Source of the DNA: Verrucomicrobiales bacterium
GTDB lineage: Bacteria > Verrucomicrobiota > Verrucomicrobiia > Verrucomicrobiales > DEV007
Reading direction: 5' to 3'
Assembly: GCA_029213195.1 (NCBI GenBank)
Contig: JARGNI010000008.1
Location: 91,525-155,524 of the forward strand
DNA: 64,000 bases
In this document: in pieces, positions 1 through 10,054 of the stretch
How positions within the stretch are numbered: the first letter of the stretch is position 1
Layout: each line of letters begins with the position of its first letter
Position numbers and translations under genes: made by a program
Notes under the pieces: generated by a model
Databases searched by the model: none
Told to the model about the DNA's origin: nothing
What the model saw: the letters and a program-made list of their open reading frames with translations, nothing else

Positions 1-573
1 GGCGGAGGGAAGCTCTACTTTCCGAAGTTCCTCCGAGTTGGGAAGGTCTTCGAGGTCTCTGACACCGAAGTGTTCCATGAACTCCTCGGTGGTTTCATAC
101 AGCATGGGACGTCCTGGGAGATCGGCTCGACCTCCGACGCGGGCGAGTCCTCGATCGATCAACTTGTGCAACTGACCATCCACAGAAACTCCGCGAACTG
201 CCTCGATGTCTGCCTTGGTGATGGGCTGCCGATAGGCAATGAGAGCGAGGGTCTCGAGAGCGGCAGCGCTCAGCTTCTCGGGCCGCATTTCGGGCAGAAG
301 AGCTCGGACCCACTCCGCGTAGTCCGCCCGGGTCACGAACTTCCAGCCGTTGACGCCTTCCTGCAGCTCAATGGCCTGTCCCTGGCTGGCAAGTCTTTCG
401 CCCAGCTCTGCGATGTGGGTCTCGACTTTCTTGGTGGAAATGTTGTCCCATTCCCGGGCTTCCGGGGCATCGCTTTCGTCGGCGCCACGACGAATCGCCT
501 TCGCAATTTCAGCGGAGGTGACCGGTTCGGGAGCGGCAAAAATCATTGCCTCGATGATCTGGATCAGATCCAT
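1..573 (-). CDS. scpB: Segregation and condensation protein ScpB (partial, runs off the window start)
   Basis: Reverse-strand reading from ATG at 573 gives [29 protein letters not shown]..., a ScpB-like winged-helix N-terminus; directly downstream of scpA. Confidence 0.8.
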   Translation of the reverse strand, partial: MDLIQIIEAMIFAAPEPVTSAEIAKAIRRGADESDAPEAREWDNISTKKVETHIAELGERLASQGQAIELQEGVNGWKFVTRADYAEWVRALLPEMRPEKLSAAALETLALIAYRQPITKADIEAVRGVSVDGQLHKLIDRGLARVGGRADLPGRPMLYETTEEFMEHFGVRDLEDLPNSEELRKVELPSA

Positions 574-642
574 GAAAGAAGATCGTTTCGGGAGGTCGGT
601 AAGCTGGCGTGAAACGGCAAAAAGAAAAGCGGATTCTCTCGC

Positions 643-1692
643 TCAGAATTCGTTTCGTTGAAGTTCGATATCCCCGAGAATGACTTCCTGTCGGACACGG
701 AAATAGTTCAATTTCATCAGTTCGAGGACGGCGAGGAAGGTCACGATCATTTCGTGCTTGCTCGTCGCTCCCGCAAAAAGAGAGGAAAATCGGATCGAAC
801 CACCGGGATCGATAGTGGAAAGGAGATGATCGATCTTGTCACTGACGGTGTAGTGGTCGTCGACGATCTCACCCAGTCCTTCGTCCTGGAAGCGATCGAG
901 AATGTTCTGAAACGCCTTGATCAGGTCGAAGATCCCGACCTCATCCGAAAGCGGCCGCTTTTCCTCCTCATCGGTCTCGATCTTGTCGGGAACACGAGCA
1001 AAATGGGATTGTTGCTTGTCCTCTTTCTCCCCGAGGTGACGGGCCGCTTCCTTGAATTTCTTGTATTCGATGAGCTGCCGAATCAGGTCCCAGCGTGGAT
1101 CCTCCTCGTCGGCGTCTTCTTCGGGAGGCTGCACATGTTTCGGCAGCATCATGCGGCTCTTGATGTAACAGAGATTCGCCGCCATCACGAGAAACTCCCC
1201 GGCAAGGCCGATATTCAGCATCTTGAAGGTCTCGAGATACGCCATGTATTGCTTCGTGATGCTCTCGATGGGGATATCGTAGATATCGATCTCGTCTTTC
1301 TTGATGAGGTAGAGAAGAAGATCCATGGGACCTTCGAAGACATCGAGTTCCACCTTGTAGAGGTGATCGAGACCCGTCGTATCGGCTCCATCGGTTTCGG
1401 GGCGGTCCTCGGGAATCCCGGCTGCATCGGCGAGCTGGGCCTGCTGAGAGGGCTCTTCCGAGGCTGAATCCTCTGTAAGAGTAGTTTCCGAGGATTCAGG
1501 GCTCTCGGATGACGGGGAATCCTTCGCTTCCGCGTCGCTGTCCACGACGGCGTCAGGGGACGGAGAAATCTCGTCCGGATCTGGGTCTGTTTCTGTCTCG
1601 CTCACGATTGGTGTTTGCTCATCAAAGACGGTAGCGATGCTGTTTGCAAGGTGAGAGGAAATCGACGGACGAATAATTTTTATCGTTTTCAC
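643..1692 (-). CDS. scpA: Segregation and condensation protein ScpA with a long acidic N-terminal extension
   Basis: YKVELDVFEGPMDLLLYLIKKDEIDIYDIPIESITKQYMAYL is the classic ScpA N-terminus; start codon uncertain (in-frame GTG also possible). Confidence 0.9.
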   Translation of the reverse strand: MKTIKIIRPSISSHLANSIATVFDEQTPIVSETETDPDPDEISPSPDAVVDSDAEAKDSPSSESPESSETTLTEDSASEEPSQQAQLADAAGIPEDRPETDGADTTGLDHLYKVELDVFEGPMDLLLYLIKKDEIDIYDIPIESITKQYMAYLETFKMLNIGLAGEFLVMAANLCYIKSRMMLPKHVQPPEEDADEEDPRWDLIRQLIEYKKFKEAARHLGEKEDKQQSHFARVPDKIETDEEEKRPLSDEVGIFDLIKAFQNILDRFQDEGLGEIVDDHYTVSDKIDHLLSTIDPGGSIRFSSLFAGATSKHEMIVTFLAVLELMKLNYFRVRQEVILGDIELQRNEF

Positions 1693-1768
1693 GTCCTTTA
1701 CCAGCGCCGCAATCTCCGCTTTCTTTATTGTTATGTGCGCACGAGGCCGGATTTACCGAGAGTTGGGG

Positions 1769-4513
1769 ATGAAAATCAGGACAGGATTCGTGCTCGCAGC
1801 GCTTCTCCTCTTCTCCAGTGGTTCTCTCTGGGGGCAGGCGGACTACAAGCGCTACTACGACGAGGACAACATTCCCAAGGCTCGCGAGATTTTTGAGAGG
1901 GGGCGCTACGACATCGTGATCCAGTTTACGGACTACGCCCTGCGACGTGGGCAGCCATCCTGGGAATGGAGAACGCTCCGTTTCCAGGCACTCGCCAATC
2001 TCGGACGCTATGAGGAAGCCGTCGAGGAAGCCGTCGCAACAACGGAAAGTTTTCCCGGCTCGCTCGGAGCCCTGCTCGAAGCGCATGAGCTTTTTTCCTC
2101 GATGGGGTTGACCGAGAAGGCCAAGGGGATCTTTGAAAAGATCAACGCAGCTGCCGCGGCGGTGCCGCAGAAGGAACGCGATGCCGAGGACTATGTGTAT
2201 CTTGGGCGAGCCGCCCTCATCCTGGGCGCCGATCCTTCGATTGTTCTCAAGCAGTATTTCGACGTGGCCAAGGGATTCGAGGCGAAGGGGCAAATCATTC
2301 CCGAAGGATTGGTCGAAGCGTACCTGGCCTCGGGGGAACTGGCCCTGGAAAAGGACGATTATGCGCGGGCCTCGAAGGAGTTCCAGGGGGCCTACAAACT
2401 GGAGCCGACCAATCCAGCGGTCCTCTTCGGGCTCGCGAGATCCTTGCTTCCCAGCGATCGACAGGCTGGCATGGAATACATTGGGCAGGTATTGGCCGAG
2501 GTGCCTCTCCATTTTGGGGCGCTCCTGATCCAGACGGAACATGCGATCAACTTTGAGAAATTCGAAGAAGCCAAGCAGGTTCTCGAACTTGTCGAGGCGC
2601 TGAATCCCCGCCTGCCGCAGGCGGCCGCCTTTCGCGCCGTTCTCGCCGAAGTCGAGTTGAACGACCGCGAGGCATTCAATCGCTATCGGGACAAAGCACT
2701 CTCCGTCTGGAAGAACAATCCGGAAATCGATCACCTGATCGGGAGGGTTCTTTCCCGAAAGTATCGCTACGAGGAGGGAGCAGAAAGTCAGAAGCGAGCT
2801 CTCGCAATGGATCCCGATTTTCTCCCGGCCAAGCTTCAGTTGGCACTGGATTACCTCAGGCTGGGTAGAATCGAGGAAGCGTGGCCGCTTGCCAAGGAAG
2901 TGGCCGCAGCGGACGAATACAACGTTCTCGCTTTCAACCTCGAGGTCCTTCAGAAAGAGATCGAGAGCTTTGCTGCGATCGAGAGCGAGGACTTCATTAT
3001 TCGCATGCCACCCGAGGAGGCGGAGATTTATGGCGATCGGGTCCTCGAGATACTCACCGAGGCCGACGAGGTTCTCGGAAAGAAATACGGACTCGAGATC
3101 GAGGAGCCTACCCTGGTCGAGTTTTATCCCAATCAGCAGGATTTCGCGATCCGTTCGTTTGGCTCCCTCGGAGGGGAAGGACTTCTCGGCGTCTGCTTCG
3201 GCTCCGTTGTGACGATGAACAGTCCTGGGAGCGTCACCGCCGGGAAGAACAACTGGGAGGCAACCTTGTGGCACGAGTATTGTCACGTCATCACTCTCAC
3301 CGCGACAAACAACAAGATGCCACGTTGGCTCAGTGAGGGGATCTCGGTGTACGAGGAAATCCAGAAGGAGCCCAACTGGGGACAGAAGATGAGTCCGAAT
3401 TATCGGAAGATGATCCTCGAAGGCGAGGCGCTCACTCCGGTATCGGAAATGAGCCAGGCCTTCTTCCAGGCGAAGAGCGGGCAGGACATCATGTTTGCCT
3501 ACTACCAGTCGATGTTGATTGTCGAATTCCTCGTCGAAAATTACGGTCTGGATGCACTCCGAGCGATTCTCAAGGACCTCGGCGATGGGGTTCTCATCAA
3601 TGATGCCATCGCCAAGCACACCACGCCCATGCCCGAACTCGAGATCGCCTTTGCGGAGTTCGCGTTTGGTCTGGCAGAGAATTACGGCCCCGGGGTCGAT
3701 TGGACCGAGCCAAGTGAGGAAGAGGTCAATCCGCTCAGCCCGATTGCCGTTCAGCTATACCTGAAGCGCAATCCGAAGAATTTCTGGGCTCGCCAGACCC
3801 ACACCTATCGATTGCTCGATCAGCGAAGCTGGAGAGCGGCTGCCGAATCGGCAGAGGAATTGATCGGCCTTCTTCCCGACTTCACCGGGAGTGGCAATGG
3901 CTACGCCCTGCAGGCTCGAGCATGGAGAGAGATGGGCGAACCAGAGAACGAGATCGCGGTGCTCGAGCGACTCGCAGAGCGGTCGGCCGAGGCCTACACC
4001 GCATACTCTCGTCTCATGGAAGTCGAGTTCGAGGAGGAAGTCTGGGATGGAGTCGTTTCCAATGCCAAGCGCGGTAAAGCGATCAATCCCTTCTACGAGC
4101 GGTTTCACTACTGCCGGGGCTGCGCCCACCAGGCTCGGAACGAAGTCGGTATGGCGGTGACTTCCTTCGAAAAGACCTTGAAGCTGGATCCTGTGAATCC
4201 TTCCGAGGTCCGGTATCGCCTCGCCTCGCTGCACCAGGAGGAGAAACCGGAAACCGCCCGTCGGTATATCCTCGATGCGCTTGCTGATTCTCCGAGATAT
4301 CGGGAAGCCTTTTCTCTTCTTATGGATCTTTCCGGGGAAGAGCCGGAAGCCGAGGAGAATCCTGAGCCCGAACCGGCCGCGGAGAAAGGGATTCTCAAGA
4401 AGGTGATGGAAGATCCTTTTGGCGGAGGGGGAAACCCGGACGCTCCTGAGGTTGGCGAGAACGAGGGCAAGCCCAAACCGAAACCCGCCTCAGAAGGGCA
4501 GGGCGCGGAATAG
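1769..4513 (+). CDS. Secreted TPR-repeat protein with a gluzincin (peptidase MA-like) HExxH domain
   Basis: Signal peptide MKIRTGFVLAALLLFSSGSLWG, TPR-like repeats, zinc motif LWHEYCHVITL...RWLSEGISVYEE. Confidence 0.7.
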   Translation: MKIRTGFVLAALLLFSSGSLWGQADYKRYYDEDNIPKAREIFERGRYDIVIQFTDYALRRGQPSWEWRTLRFQALANLGRYEEAVEEAVATTESFPGSLGALLEAHELFSSMGLTEKAKGIFEKINAAAAAVPQKERDAEDYVYLGRAALILGADPSIVLKQYFDVAKGFEAKGQIIPEGLVEAYLASGELALEKDDYARASKEFQGAYKLEPTNPAVLFGLARSLLPSDRQAGMEYIGQVLAEVPLHFGALLIQTEHAINFEKFEEAKQVLELVEALNPRLPQAAAFRAVLAEVELNDREAFNRYRDKALSVWKNNPEIDHLIGRVLSRKYRYEEGAESQKRALAMDPDFLPAKLQLALDYLRLGRIEEAWPLAKEVAAADEYNVLAFNLEVLQKEIESFAAIESEDFIIRMPPEEAEIYGDRVLEILTEADEVLGKKYGLEIEEPTLVEFYPNQQDFAIRSFGSLGGEGLLGVCFGSVVTMNSPGSVTAGKNNWEATLWHEYCHVITLTATNNKMPRWLSEGISVYEEIQKEPNWGQKMSPNYRKMILEGEALTPVSEMSQAFFQAKSGQDIMFAYYQSMLIVEFLVENYGLDALRAILKDLGDGVLINDAIAKHTTPMPELEIAFAEFAFGLAENYGPGVDWTEPSEEEVNPLSPIAVQLYLKRNPKNFWARQTHTYRLLDQRSWRAAAESAEELIGLLPDFTGSGNGYALQARAWREMGEPENEIAVLERLAERSAEAYTAYSRLMEVEFEEEVWDGVVSNAKRGKAINPFYERFHYCRGCAHQARNEVGMAVTSFEKTLKLDPVNPSEVRYRLASLHQEEKPETARRYILDALADSPRYREAFSLLMDLSGEEPEAEENPEPEPAAEKGILKKVMEDPFGGGGNPDAPEVGENEGKPKPKPASEGQGAE

Positions 4514-5377
4514 TTCGAGAGCCGACTCCGAGAGTCGATCGAAAAAGCTGCGACCGTTTTCCCAGAGCGAAACTCCGAATCCGTGAAAAGTCGCCGTTGG
4601 AGAGGCGAGGATGAGGAGACCGCAGAGCAGGAGCAGATTGGCGAGAAAGATCACGGTGAATGAGAAGAGCTTCCCGTTCTGGTCGACATCGGGCTGCTCT
4701 CTCCGGACCATCCAGAGAGTGAAGCTGAGGTGAAAGAGCCAAGTGAACCCGAGGGCTCCGTAGAACCATCTTGGATCGAGATCGTATCGGTCGCGGAATA
4801 CCCATTGCAGCAAGCCCCAGCAGATCGCGGCGACCACGGAGTAGAACGGGAAGAAATAGGGGGAGAGCGAGATGATGAAGTTGTTCCGATTGGTCAGGAT
4901 ATGTCCCCCATCGGAGGAGATGTGAATTTTGGACACCTTCCCGCGGCAAAGAAGAACGAAGAGGGCGTGGGTGAGTTCGTGCCCAGCGACATAGATCCAC
5001 ATCAGACCTCTTGTGAGCCAGATCAGGAGTCCGCTCTTGGCCAACCAGAAAAGAAGCATCCAGAGAATGCCCCCGGCGCCGAAGGAGAGAAACTCCGGGG
5101 TGCGCCAATAGTTCCCTCCCAGGGTGTCTGCCTTGAGGAGGATGACGAATGTCTCGAGAACAATCCAGCAGACCGGGAGCAGACACAGCCCGATCGAGAA
5201 CTTGAGGATGCGGATCGAGGTCTCCGAAGAATGAAGAAGACTGCCCACCGCCGTCTCCGGGACAAAGGCAGCGAGCCCTTGTCGTGGAGCGGACCGGCGC
5301 TTTTTGGTCCGGCGGTTTGACGGTTTCTTGCGAGGCACAGCGGCCAGGGTATGCGCTGGGAAGAAAAAGGGAGGCAC
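4490..5377 (-). CDS. Multi-pass membrane protein, M50-like metalloprotease candidate (HELTH motif)
   Basis: Several hydrophobic helices and YVAGHELTHALFVLLCRGKV. Confidence 0.5.
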   Translation of the reverse strand: MPPFFFPAHTLAAVPRKKPSNRRTKKRRSAPRQGLAAFVPETAVGSLLHSSETSIRILKFSIGLCLLPVCWIVLETFVILLKADTLGGNYWRTPEFLSFGAGGILWMLLFWLAKSGLLIWLTRGLMWIYVAGHELTHALFVLLCRGKVSKIHISSDGGHILTNRNNFIISLSPYFFPFYSVVAAICWGLLQWVFRDRYDLDPRWFYGALGFTWLFHLSFTLWMVRREQPDVDQNGKLFSFTVIFLANLLLLCGLLILASPTATFHGFGVSLWENGRSFFDRLSESALELFRALPF

Positions 5378-5404
5378 GAGGCACTGGTTGCCACGCGCTG
5401 AGCG

Positions 5405-5965
5405 CTAGGCGCGGCCGACGTATTTCTTGTCCTCGCCGCTCACCTTGATCTTGTCGCCCGGATTGACGAAAAGTGGAACCTGGATCCGGAGACCGGTTTC
5501 GAGAGTGGCTTCCTTGGTCGCGGCCGTAGCGGTATCGCCCTTCACGCCGGGAGCGGACTCGGTGACTTCGAGTTCGATGTTCGAGGGGAGTTCAATCGAG
5601 ACTGCTTTTCCGTCGACAAAGAGAACCTCGACCTCAAGCCCGTCGATGAGGAGATCCTTGCTGTCTTCGATGAATTCCTCCTGGAAGGAAATCGTGTCGT
5701 AGGTCGTGGTATCCATGAAGTGATACCCGGTCTGATCCTGGTAGCTGAATTCCAGCTTCTGGCGGTCGGATTGTACGATCTCCACCTTGTCGCTGGAAGC
5801 GAAGCGAATGTCCTTCGTCTTTCCCGAGTTGAAGGACCGAATCGTCGCCATGATCAGCGCGTTTCCTTTTCCAGGCGTACGGTGCTCGAGTCCGAGAACG
5901 ACTCCGATTTCGCCTTTGTAGTTGATGCACTGTCCGCGCTTGAGGTTGGTTGCAACGATTGCCAT
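5405..5965 (-). CDS. efp: Translation elongation factor P
   Basis: KOW-like N-terminus, IELPSNIELEVTESAPGVKGDTA...TGLRIQVPLFVNPGDKIKV typical of EF-P. Confidence 0.95.
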   Translation of the reverse strand: MAIVATNLKRGQCINYKGEIGVVLGLEHRTPGKGNALIMATIRSFNSGKTKDIRFASSDKVEIVQSDRQKLEFSYQDQTGYHFMDTTTYDTISFQEEFIEDSKDLLIDGLEVEVLFVDGKAVSIELPSNIELEVTESAPGVKGDTATAATKEATLETGLRIQVPLFVNPGDKIKVSGEDKKYVGRA

Positions 5966-6091
5966 GGATACCGGGTGTTTGGTTAAGAGAACTTAAAGAT
6001 TTGGGTAAACCCGAATTTGCCATCGTTTCAGTCGATCACAAGATCGGAAATAACGATTTGAGGCGACGCCGGGCCGAGGCAGAGTGCTGGT

Positions 6092-6820
6092 GTGAGTGAT
6101 TCCAAGCCCCAGATCCAGAACAAGAACGGCCGCCGCTGGGCGGTTCTGTTGCCCGCGCTCGTGGTGCCGCTTGCGGCATCTTTCTTCTATTTTGTCGTCT
6201 ATCCCGGCACAGCATTCGGCAATGCCTTCTATGTCGTGGCCAAGCTCAACCTGTTGCTTTGGCCGATTCTCGCGACGCTCTGGATCCTGAGGGAGCCGAT
6301 GGTCGACAAGTCTTTGCCTCGTCGGCACAAGGCATCGCTGATCCAGGGAACGCTCTTTGGAATCGCAGTGACGGCTTTGTTGGTCTTCCTCGTCAAGGCC
6401 ACTCCTCTTGGAGCGGTGGTGGGGGACAATGTCGTTCGCATTTCCGAGCGCATCGTCGGTCTCGGCGTCGCGGACTACTACCTGCAGTTTGCCCTTTTCA
6501 TCTCTTTCTTTCACGCGGCGCTGGAGGAGTTCTACTGGCGCTGGTTCGTCTTCGGGAATGCCCGTCGACTGATGCCAGCCTGGGGGGCGATCACGCTCGC
6601 GGCAGTGGGATTTTCCTCGCACCACATCGTCGTCTTGAGCCAGTTCTTTCCGCTGGGTTGGGCGGTTTTTCTTGGCGCGTGTGTCGGCGTCGGAGGCGCC
6701 GTGTGGAGCTTCATCTATCACCGCACCAACAGCATGTGGGGACCCTGGGTGAGTCACATGATCATCGATCTGGCGATCATGTGGGTTGGTTGGGAGGTGC
6801 TGCAGGCGGCCGGGCTCTAG
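6092..6820 (+). CDS. CPBP family intramembrane glutamic endopeptidase
   Basis: Membrane protein with EExxxR motif (HAALEEFYWRWFVFG) and downstream HH and H/D motifs; GTG start. Confidence 0.7.
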   Translation: MSDSKPQIQNKNGRRWAVLLPALVVPLAASFFYFVVYPGTAFGNAFYVVAKLNLLLWPILATLWILREPMVDKSLPRRHKASLIQGTLFGIAVTALLVFLVKATPLGAVVGDNVVRISERIVGLGVADYYLQFALFISFFHAALEEFYWRWFVFGNARRLMPAWGAITLAAVGFSSHHIVVLSQFFPLGWAVFLGACVGVGGAVWSFIYHRTNSMWGPWVSHMIIDLAIMWVGWEVLQAAGL

Positions 6821-6843
6821 CCCTCGGTTGACCGTCTGCGGAA

Positions 6844-9024
6844 TCAGTAGCGAACTTTTTTCCGCTTCACGGGGAGTGGCTTCTCTCCAGACTCCTTCTT
6901 CAGCTTGTTGATCTGGTCTCGGATCAGGGCGGCTCGTTCGAATTCGAGCTTGCCGGCGGCTTCCTGCATTTCTTCCTCGAGTTCCCGGATCACGGTGAGG
7001 GTGTCCACGTCTTCTCCGGATTCCGCGACGAGGGAGTCTTCGACCTCTTTCCCGGCGACAAACATCCGCAGGCTGTTCTGGTCGCTTCGCTTCGTGCTGG
7101 TGGGAGTGATGCCGTGCTTTTCATTGTATTCGTTCTGCACGCGTCGCCGATATTCCGTGATATTGATCAGGTTCTGAATGGAGTCGGTGATCGTGTCTGC
7201 GAAGAGAACGGCTTCGCCATTCACGTGTCTTGCGGCTCGACCCACGGTCTGGATCAGGCTGGTTTCACTGCGGAGAAATCCTTCCTTATCGGCGTCGAGG
7301 ATACAGACGAGGCTGACTTCGGGGAGGTCGAGTCCTTCTCGGAGGAGGTTGATTCCCACGAGGATGTCGAACTCGGCAGCTCGCAGACTTCGGAGGATTT
7401 CGACCCTCTCGATGGCATCGACATCGGCGTGGATGTAGCGAACCCGGAGGCCGACATTTCGGAGGTAGTCGGTGAGGTCTTCGGCGGTTCTCTTCGTCAG
7501 AGTCGTGACGAGGACTCTTTCCTCTTTCTCGATTCGTTGACGGCAGAGTTCGATCGTTTCATCGATCTGTCCCTTGAGAGGGCGAAGGGTCAGAATGGGA
7601 TCGAGCAATCCGGTGGGTCGAATGATTTGTTCGACAATGAGATCGGTGCCTTTTTTCTCCGGATCGAAGGAGCTGACCGGTTGCTTGCTCCCGGAGATTC
7701 GGGGCAAACGTTCGGGGACGAGTTCCTCCTGACCGATTTTTTTGCGCTGGTGGGGGATGTAGCTCTTGTTTCCGGCGGTCGAGTTCTGAATCTCGAATTT
7801 CGCTGGGGTTGCGCTGACGTAGAGACGTTGCCCGGTCTCCTTCATGTATTCGTCGAACTTGAGCGGTCGGTTGTCGAGGGCGCTGGGGAGACGGAAACCA
7901 AAGTCGACAAGCGTGGTCTTTCGCGAACGGTCCCCCTCATACATCCCGCCGATCTGGGGGATGCTGACGTGGGATTCGTCGATCACGGTGAAGAAATCGT
8001 CCGGGAAAAAGTCGAGCAGGGTTCCTGGCTTGGCTCCCGGAGGACGACCGGTGAGGTGGCGGGAATAATTCTCAATCCCCTGGCAGAAACCCATTTCCTG
8101 CATCATTTCGATATCGTACTCGGTTCGCTGCTTGATACGCTGGGCCTCGAGATACTGCTGATTCTTTTCAAAGTGCTCGATGCGTTCTTTCAGTTCGATT
8201 CGAATTTCTTTGATCGCTTTCGCCATCTTGTCCTTCGGTGTCACGAACTGCTTGGCCGGATAGAATGTGAAGCCTTCGACCTGCGAGGTGGAATTTCCGG
8301 TGAGCGGATCGAACACGCTGATTCGATCGATTTCATCGCCAAAGAACTCCACGCGAACCGCTTCGTCTTCAAGGTAGGCGGGGTAAACTTCGACGACGTC
8401 TCCTCGCACGCGAAACCGCCCCCGGATGAACTCGATGTCGTTTCGCTCGTAAAGGATCCCGACGAGTTGCTTGAGAAAGTCATCCCGATCGATTTCCTGC
8501 CCCACTCGCATCGGGATCATCATGCCCTCGTAGTCTTCAGGGGAGCCCAAGCCATAGATGCAGGACACCGACGCGATGACGATGACATCCTTGCGCGTCA
8601 GCAACGAACTCATCGCGGAGAGGCGAAGTCGTTCGATCTCGTCGTTGATGGACGAATCCTTCTCGATGTAGGTATCGGTGCGAGGGATGTAGGCCTCGGG
8701 CTGATAGTAGTCGAAATAGGAAACGAAATACTCGACGGCGTTGTTCGGGAAGAAGCTCTTCAGTTCGCTGTAGAGCTGCGCCGCCAGGGTCTTGTTGTGA
8801 GACATCACCAAGGTCGGTTTCCCGAGCGCGGCAATGACGTTGGCCACCGTGAAGGTCTTTCCTGAGCCGGTCACCCCCAGCAGGGTCTGATGTTCGTTTC
8901 CTGCGAGGAGCGATTTCGTCAGCTTGGCGATGGCCTGTTCCTGATCCCCCTGGGGGCTGAATTCTGAGCTGACTTCGAACATGATTCCGGGATCGCGAGC
9001 GCTGGTGCTGGACTGCGTCGGCAA
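6844..9024 (-). CDS. uvrB: UvrABC system protein B
   Basis: LLGVTGSGKTFTVANVI Walker A, YFVSYFDYYQPEAYIPRTDTYIEKDSSINDEIERLR, C-terminal UVR domain. Confidence 0.98.
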   Translation of the reverse strand: MPTQSSTSARDPGIMFEVSSEFSPQGDQEQAIAKLTKSLLAGNEHQTLLGVTGSGKTFTVANVIAALGKPTLVMSHNKTLAAQLYSELKSFFPNNAVEYFVSYFDYYQPEAYIPRTDTYIEKDSSINDEIERLRLSAMSSLLTRKDVIVIASVSCIYGLGSPEDYEGMMIPMRVGQEIDRDDFLKQLVGILYERNDIEFIRGRFRVRGDVVEVYPAYLEDEAVRVEFFGDEIDRISVFDPLTGNSTSQVEGFTFYPAKQFVTPKDKMAKAIKEIRIELKERIEHFEKNQQYLEAQRIKQRTEYDIEMMQEMGFCQGIENYSRHLTGRPPGAKPGTLLDFFPDDFFTVIDESHVSIPQIGGMYEGDRSRKTTLVDFGFRLPSALDNRPLKFDEYMKETGQRLYVSATPAKFEIQNSTAGNKSYIPHQRKKIGQEELVPERLPRISGSKQPVSSFDPEKKGTDLIVEQIIRPTGLLDPILTLRPLKGQIDETIELCRQRIEKEERVLVTTLTKRTAEDLTDYLRNVGLRVRYIHADVDAIERVEILRSLRAAEFDILVGINLLREGLDLPEVSLVCILDADKEGFLRSETSLIQTVGRAARHVNGEAVLFADTITDSIQNLINITEYRRRVQNEYNEKHGITPTSTKRSDQNSLRMFVAGKEVEDSLVAESGEDVDTLTVIRELEEEMQEAAGKLEFERAALIRDQINKLKKESGEKPLPVKRKKVRY

Positions 9025-9073
9025 ATCTCGTTACGAAGTCCTTCGGGTGCAAGGGTTCATCTTGCCTGCCAAC

Positions 9074-9103
9074 AAAAGAGGCCCCGGAATGCGGGGCCTC
9101 TTT
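9074..9103 (-). terminator. Rho-independent terminator downstream of rpoZ
   Basis: Hairpin aaagaggccccg...cggggcctcttt followed by a T-run on the minus strand. Confidence 0.8.
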
Positions 9104-9131
9104 CGAAATTGATTTTCGGACAGAAAGACGA

Positions 9132-9428
9132 TCAGGAATCCTCGTCCTCGGAATCGACCCCGATCTTGCCTTCGATGATCTCGGTGAGAGCGATATCGGC
9201 GGCTCCCATACGATGATCTGCCTGTATCAGAGGAGAGCGTCCCAGATTCAGTTGCTTGACTCGAGCCGAGACCAAATTGATCAGGACGGGGGGTTCTGGG
9301 ATAATCTTGGATGCCTCTTCGACTAGGTCACTTCTCATAGTAATCGATCCTTTTCCGCTTGCCTGAGACGGTTTTGCCTCACTTCCCGGGCCTGGAAACG
9401 CTACAATTTTATCGGCGTCTTCAGGCAT
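9132..9428 (-). CDS. rpoZ: DNA-directed RNA polymerase omega subunit family protein
   Basis: PPVLINLVSARVKQLNLGRSPLI...ADIALTEIIEGKI resembles an omega-subunit core. Confidence 0.7.
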   Translation of the reverse strand: MPEDADKIVAFPGPGSEAKPSQASGKGSITMRSDLVEEASKIIPEPPVLINLVSARVKQLNLGRSPLIQADHRMGAADIALTEIIEGKIGVDSEDEDS

Positions 9429-9569
9429 GGGTCAATTTTGGGGAGCAATCGTTAGGGATTTGGATGGGGTTGGGGCAGACTCGCCAGAGCGAGTTGCAGA
9501 CAGTGCGGTTAGCACAATTTGAAAAAAAAGCAATGAAATAGTAAAAAACTCAGCCTGAAACGGTGGATT

Positions 9570-10031
9570 CTACTGGCTGTTTTCACCTTTCAGAGAAAGC
9601 GTGATCCTCTTGAGTCTCGCCGAGTCACTTGGGCTCCAGGTCTTGATCGAAGGGTGTTCCTTGAAATGATTGTGGACGAGGCGCCGTTGGTAGGAGTTCA
9701 TCGGCGACAGCTTGAGAGGAGTTCCCGAAGCGATGACACGCTCGGCAGCGCTCACGGCTTCTTCGATCATTTCATAATCCCGGGCCGCGCGATAGCTGTC
9801 GATATCGACCTTGATCTTGGGGGCTTTTTCCAACCGGTCCTGAACGATCCGATTGACGAGATATTGGATCTCCTCGAGCCGATCTCCGTGATGACCGATC
9901 AGCAGTTTGGCATCGCTCGTTGTGGCGACATTCAAGGAGTTGGATTCCCGATCCATATCCACGGTTACGGCAAAGCCGAGATAACCGAGGATGGTGTCGA
10001 GCACTTCGCGTCCGGTTTCCAGTGGGTCCAT
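9570..10031 (-). CDS. KH-R3H RNA-binding protein (Jag/KhpB-like, without Jag-N domain)
   Basis: KH GHHGDRLEEIQYLVNRIV and R3H SPMNSYQRRLVHNHFKEHPSI; next to yidC. Confidence 0.85.
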   Translation of the reverse strand: MDPLETGREVLDTILGYLGFAVTVDMDRESNSLNVATTSDAKLLIGHHGDRLEEIQYLVNRIVQDRLEKAPKIKVDIDSYRAARDYEMIEEAVSAAERVIASGTPLKLSPMNSYQRRLVHNHFKEHPSIKTWSPSDSARLKRITLSLKGENSQ

Positions 10032-10054
10032 CTTTCGTGAATCAAGGTTTGAAA

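Noticed and set aside
1622-3619. 665-aa minus-strand ORF opposite the TPR/peptidase gene
   Set aside because: Antisense shadow; composition not protein-like and the plus strand has a signal peptide and HExxH domain.
7114-8865. 583-aa plus-strand ORF opposite uvrB
   Set aside because: Antisense shadow of uvrB.
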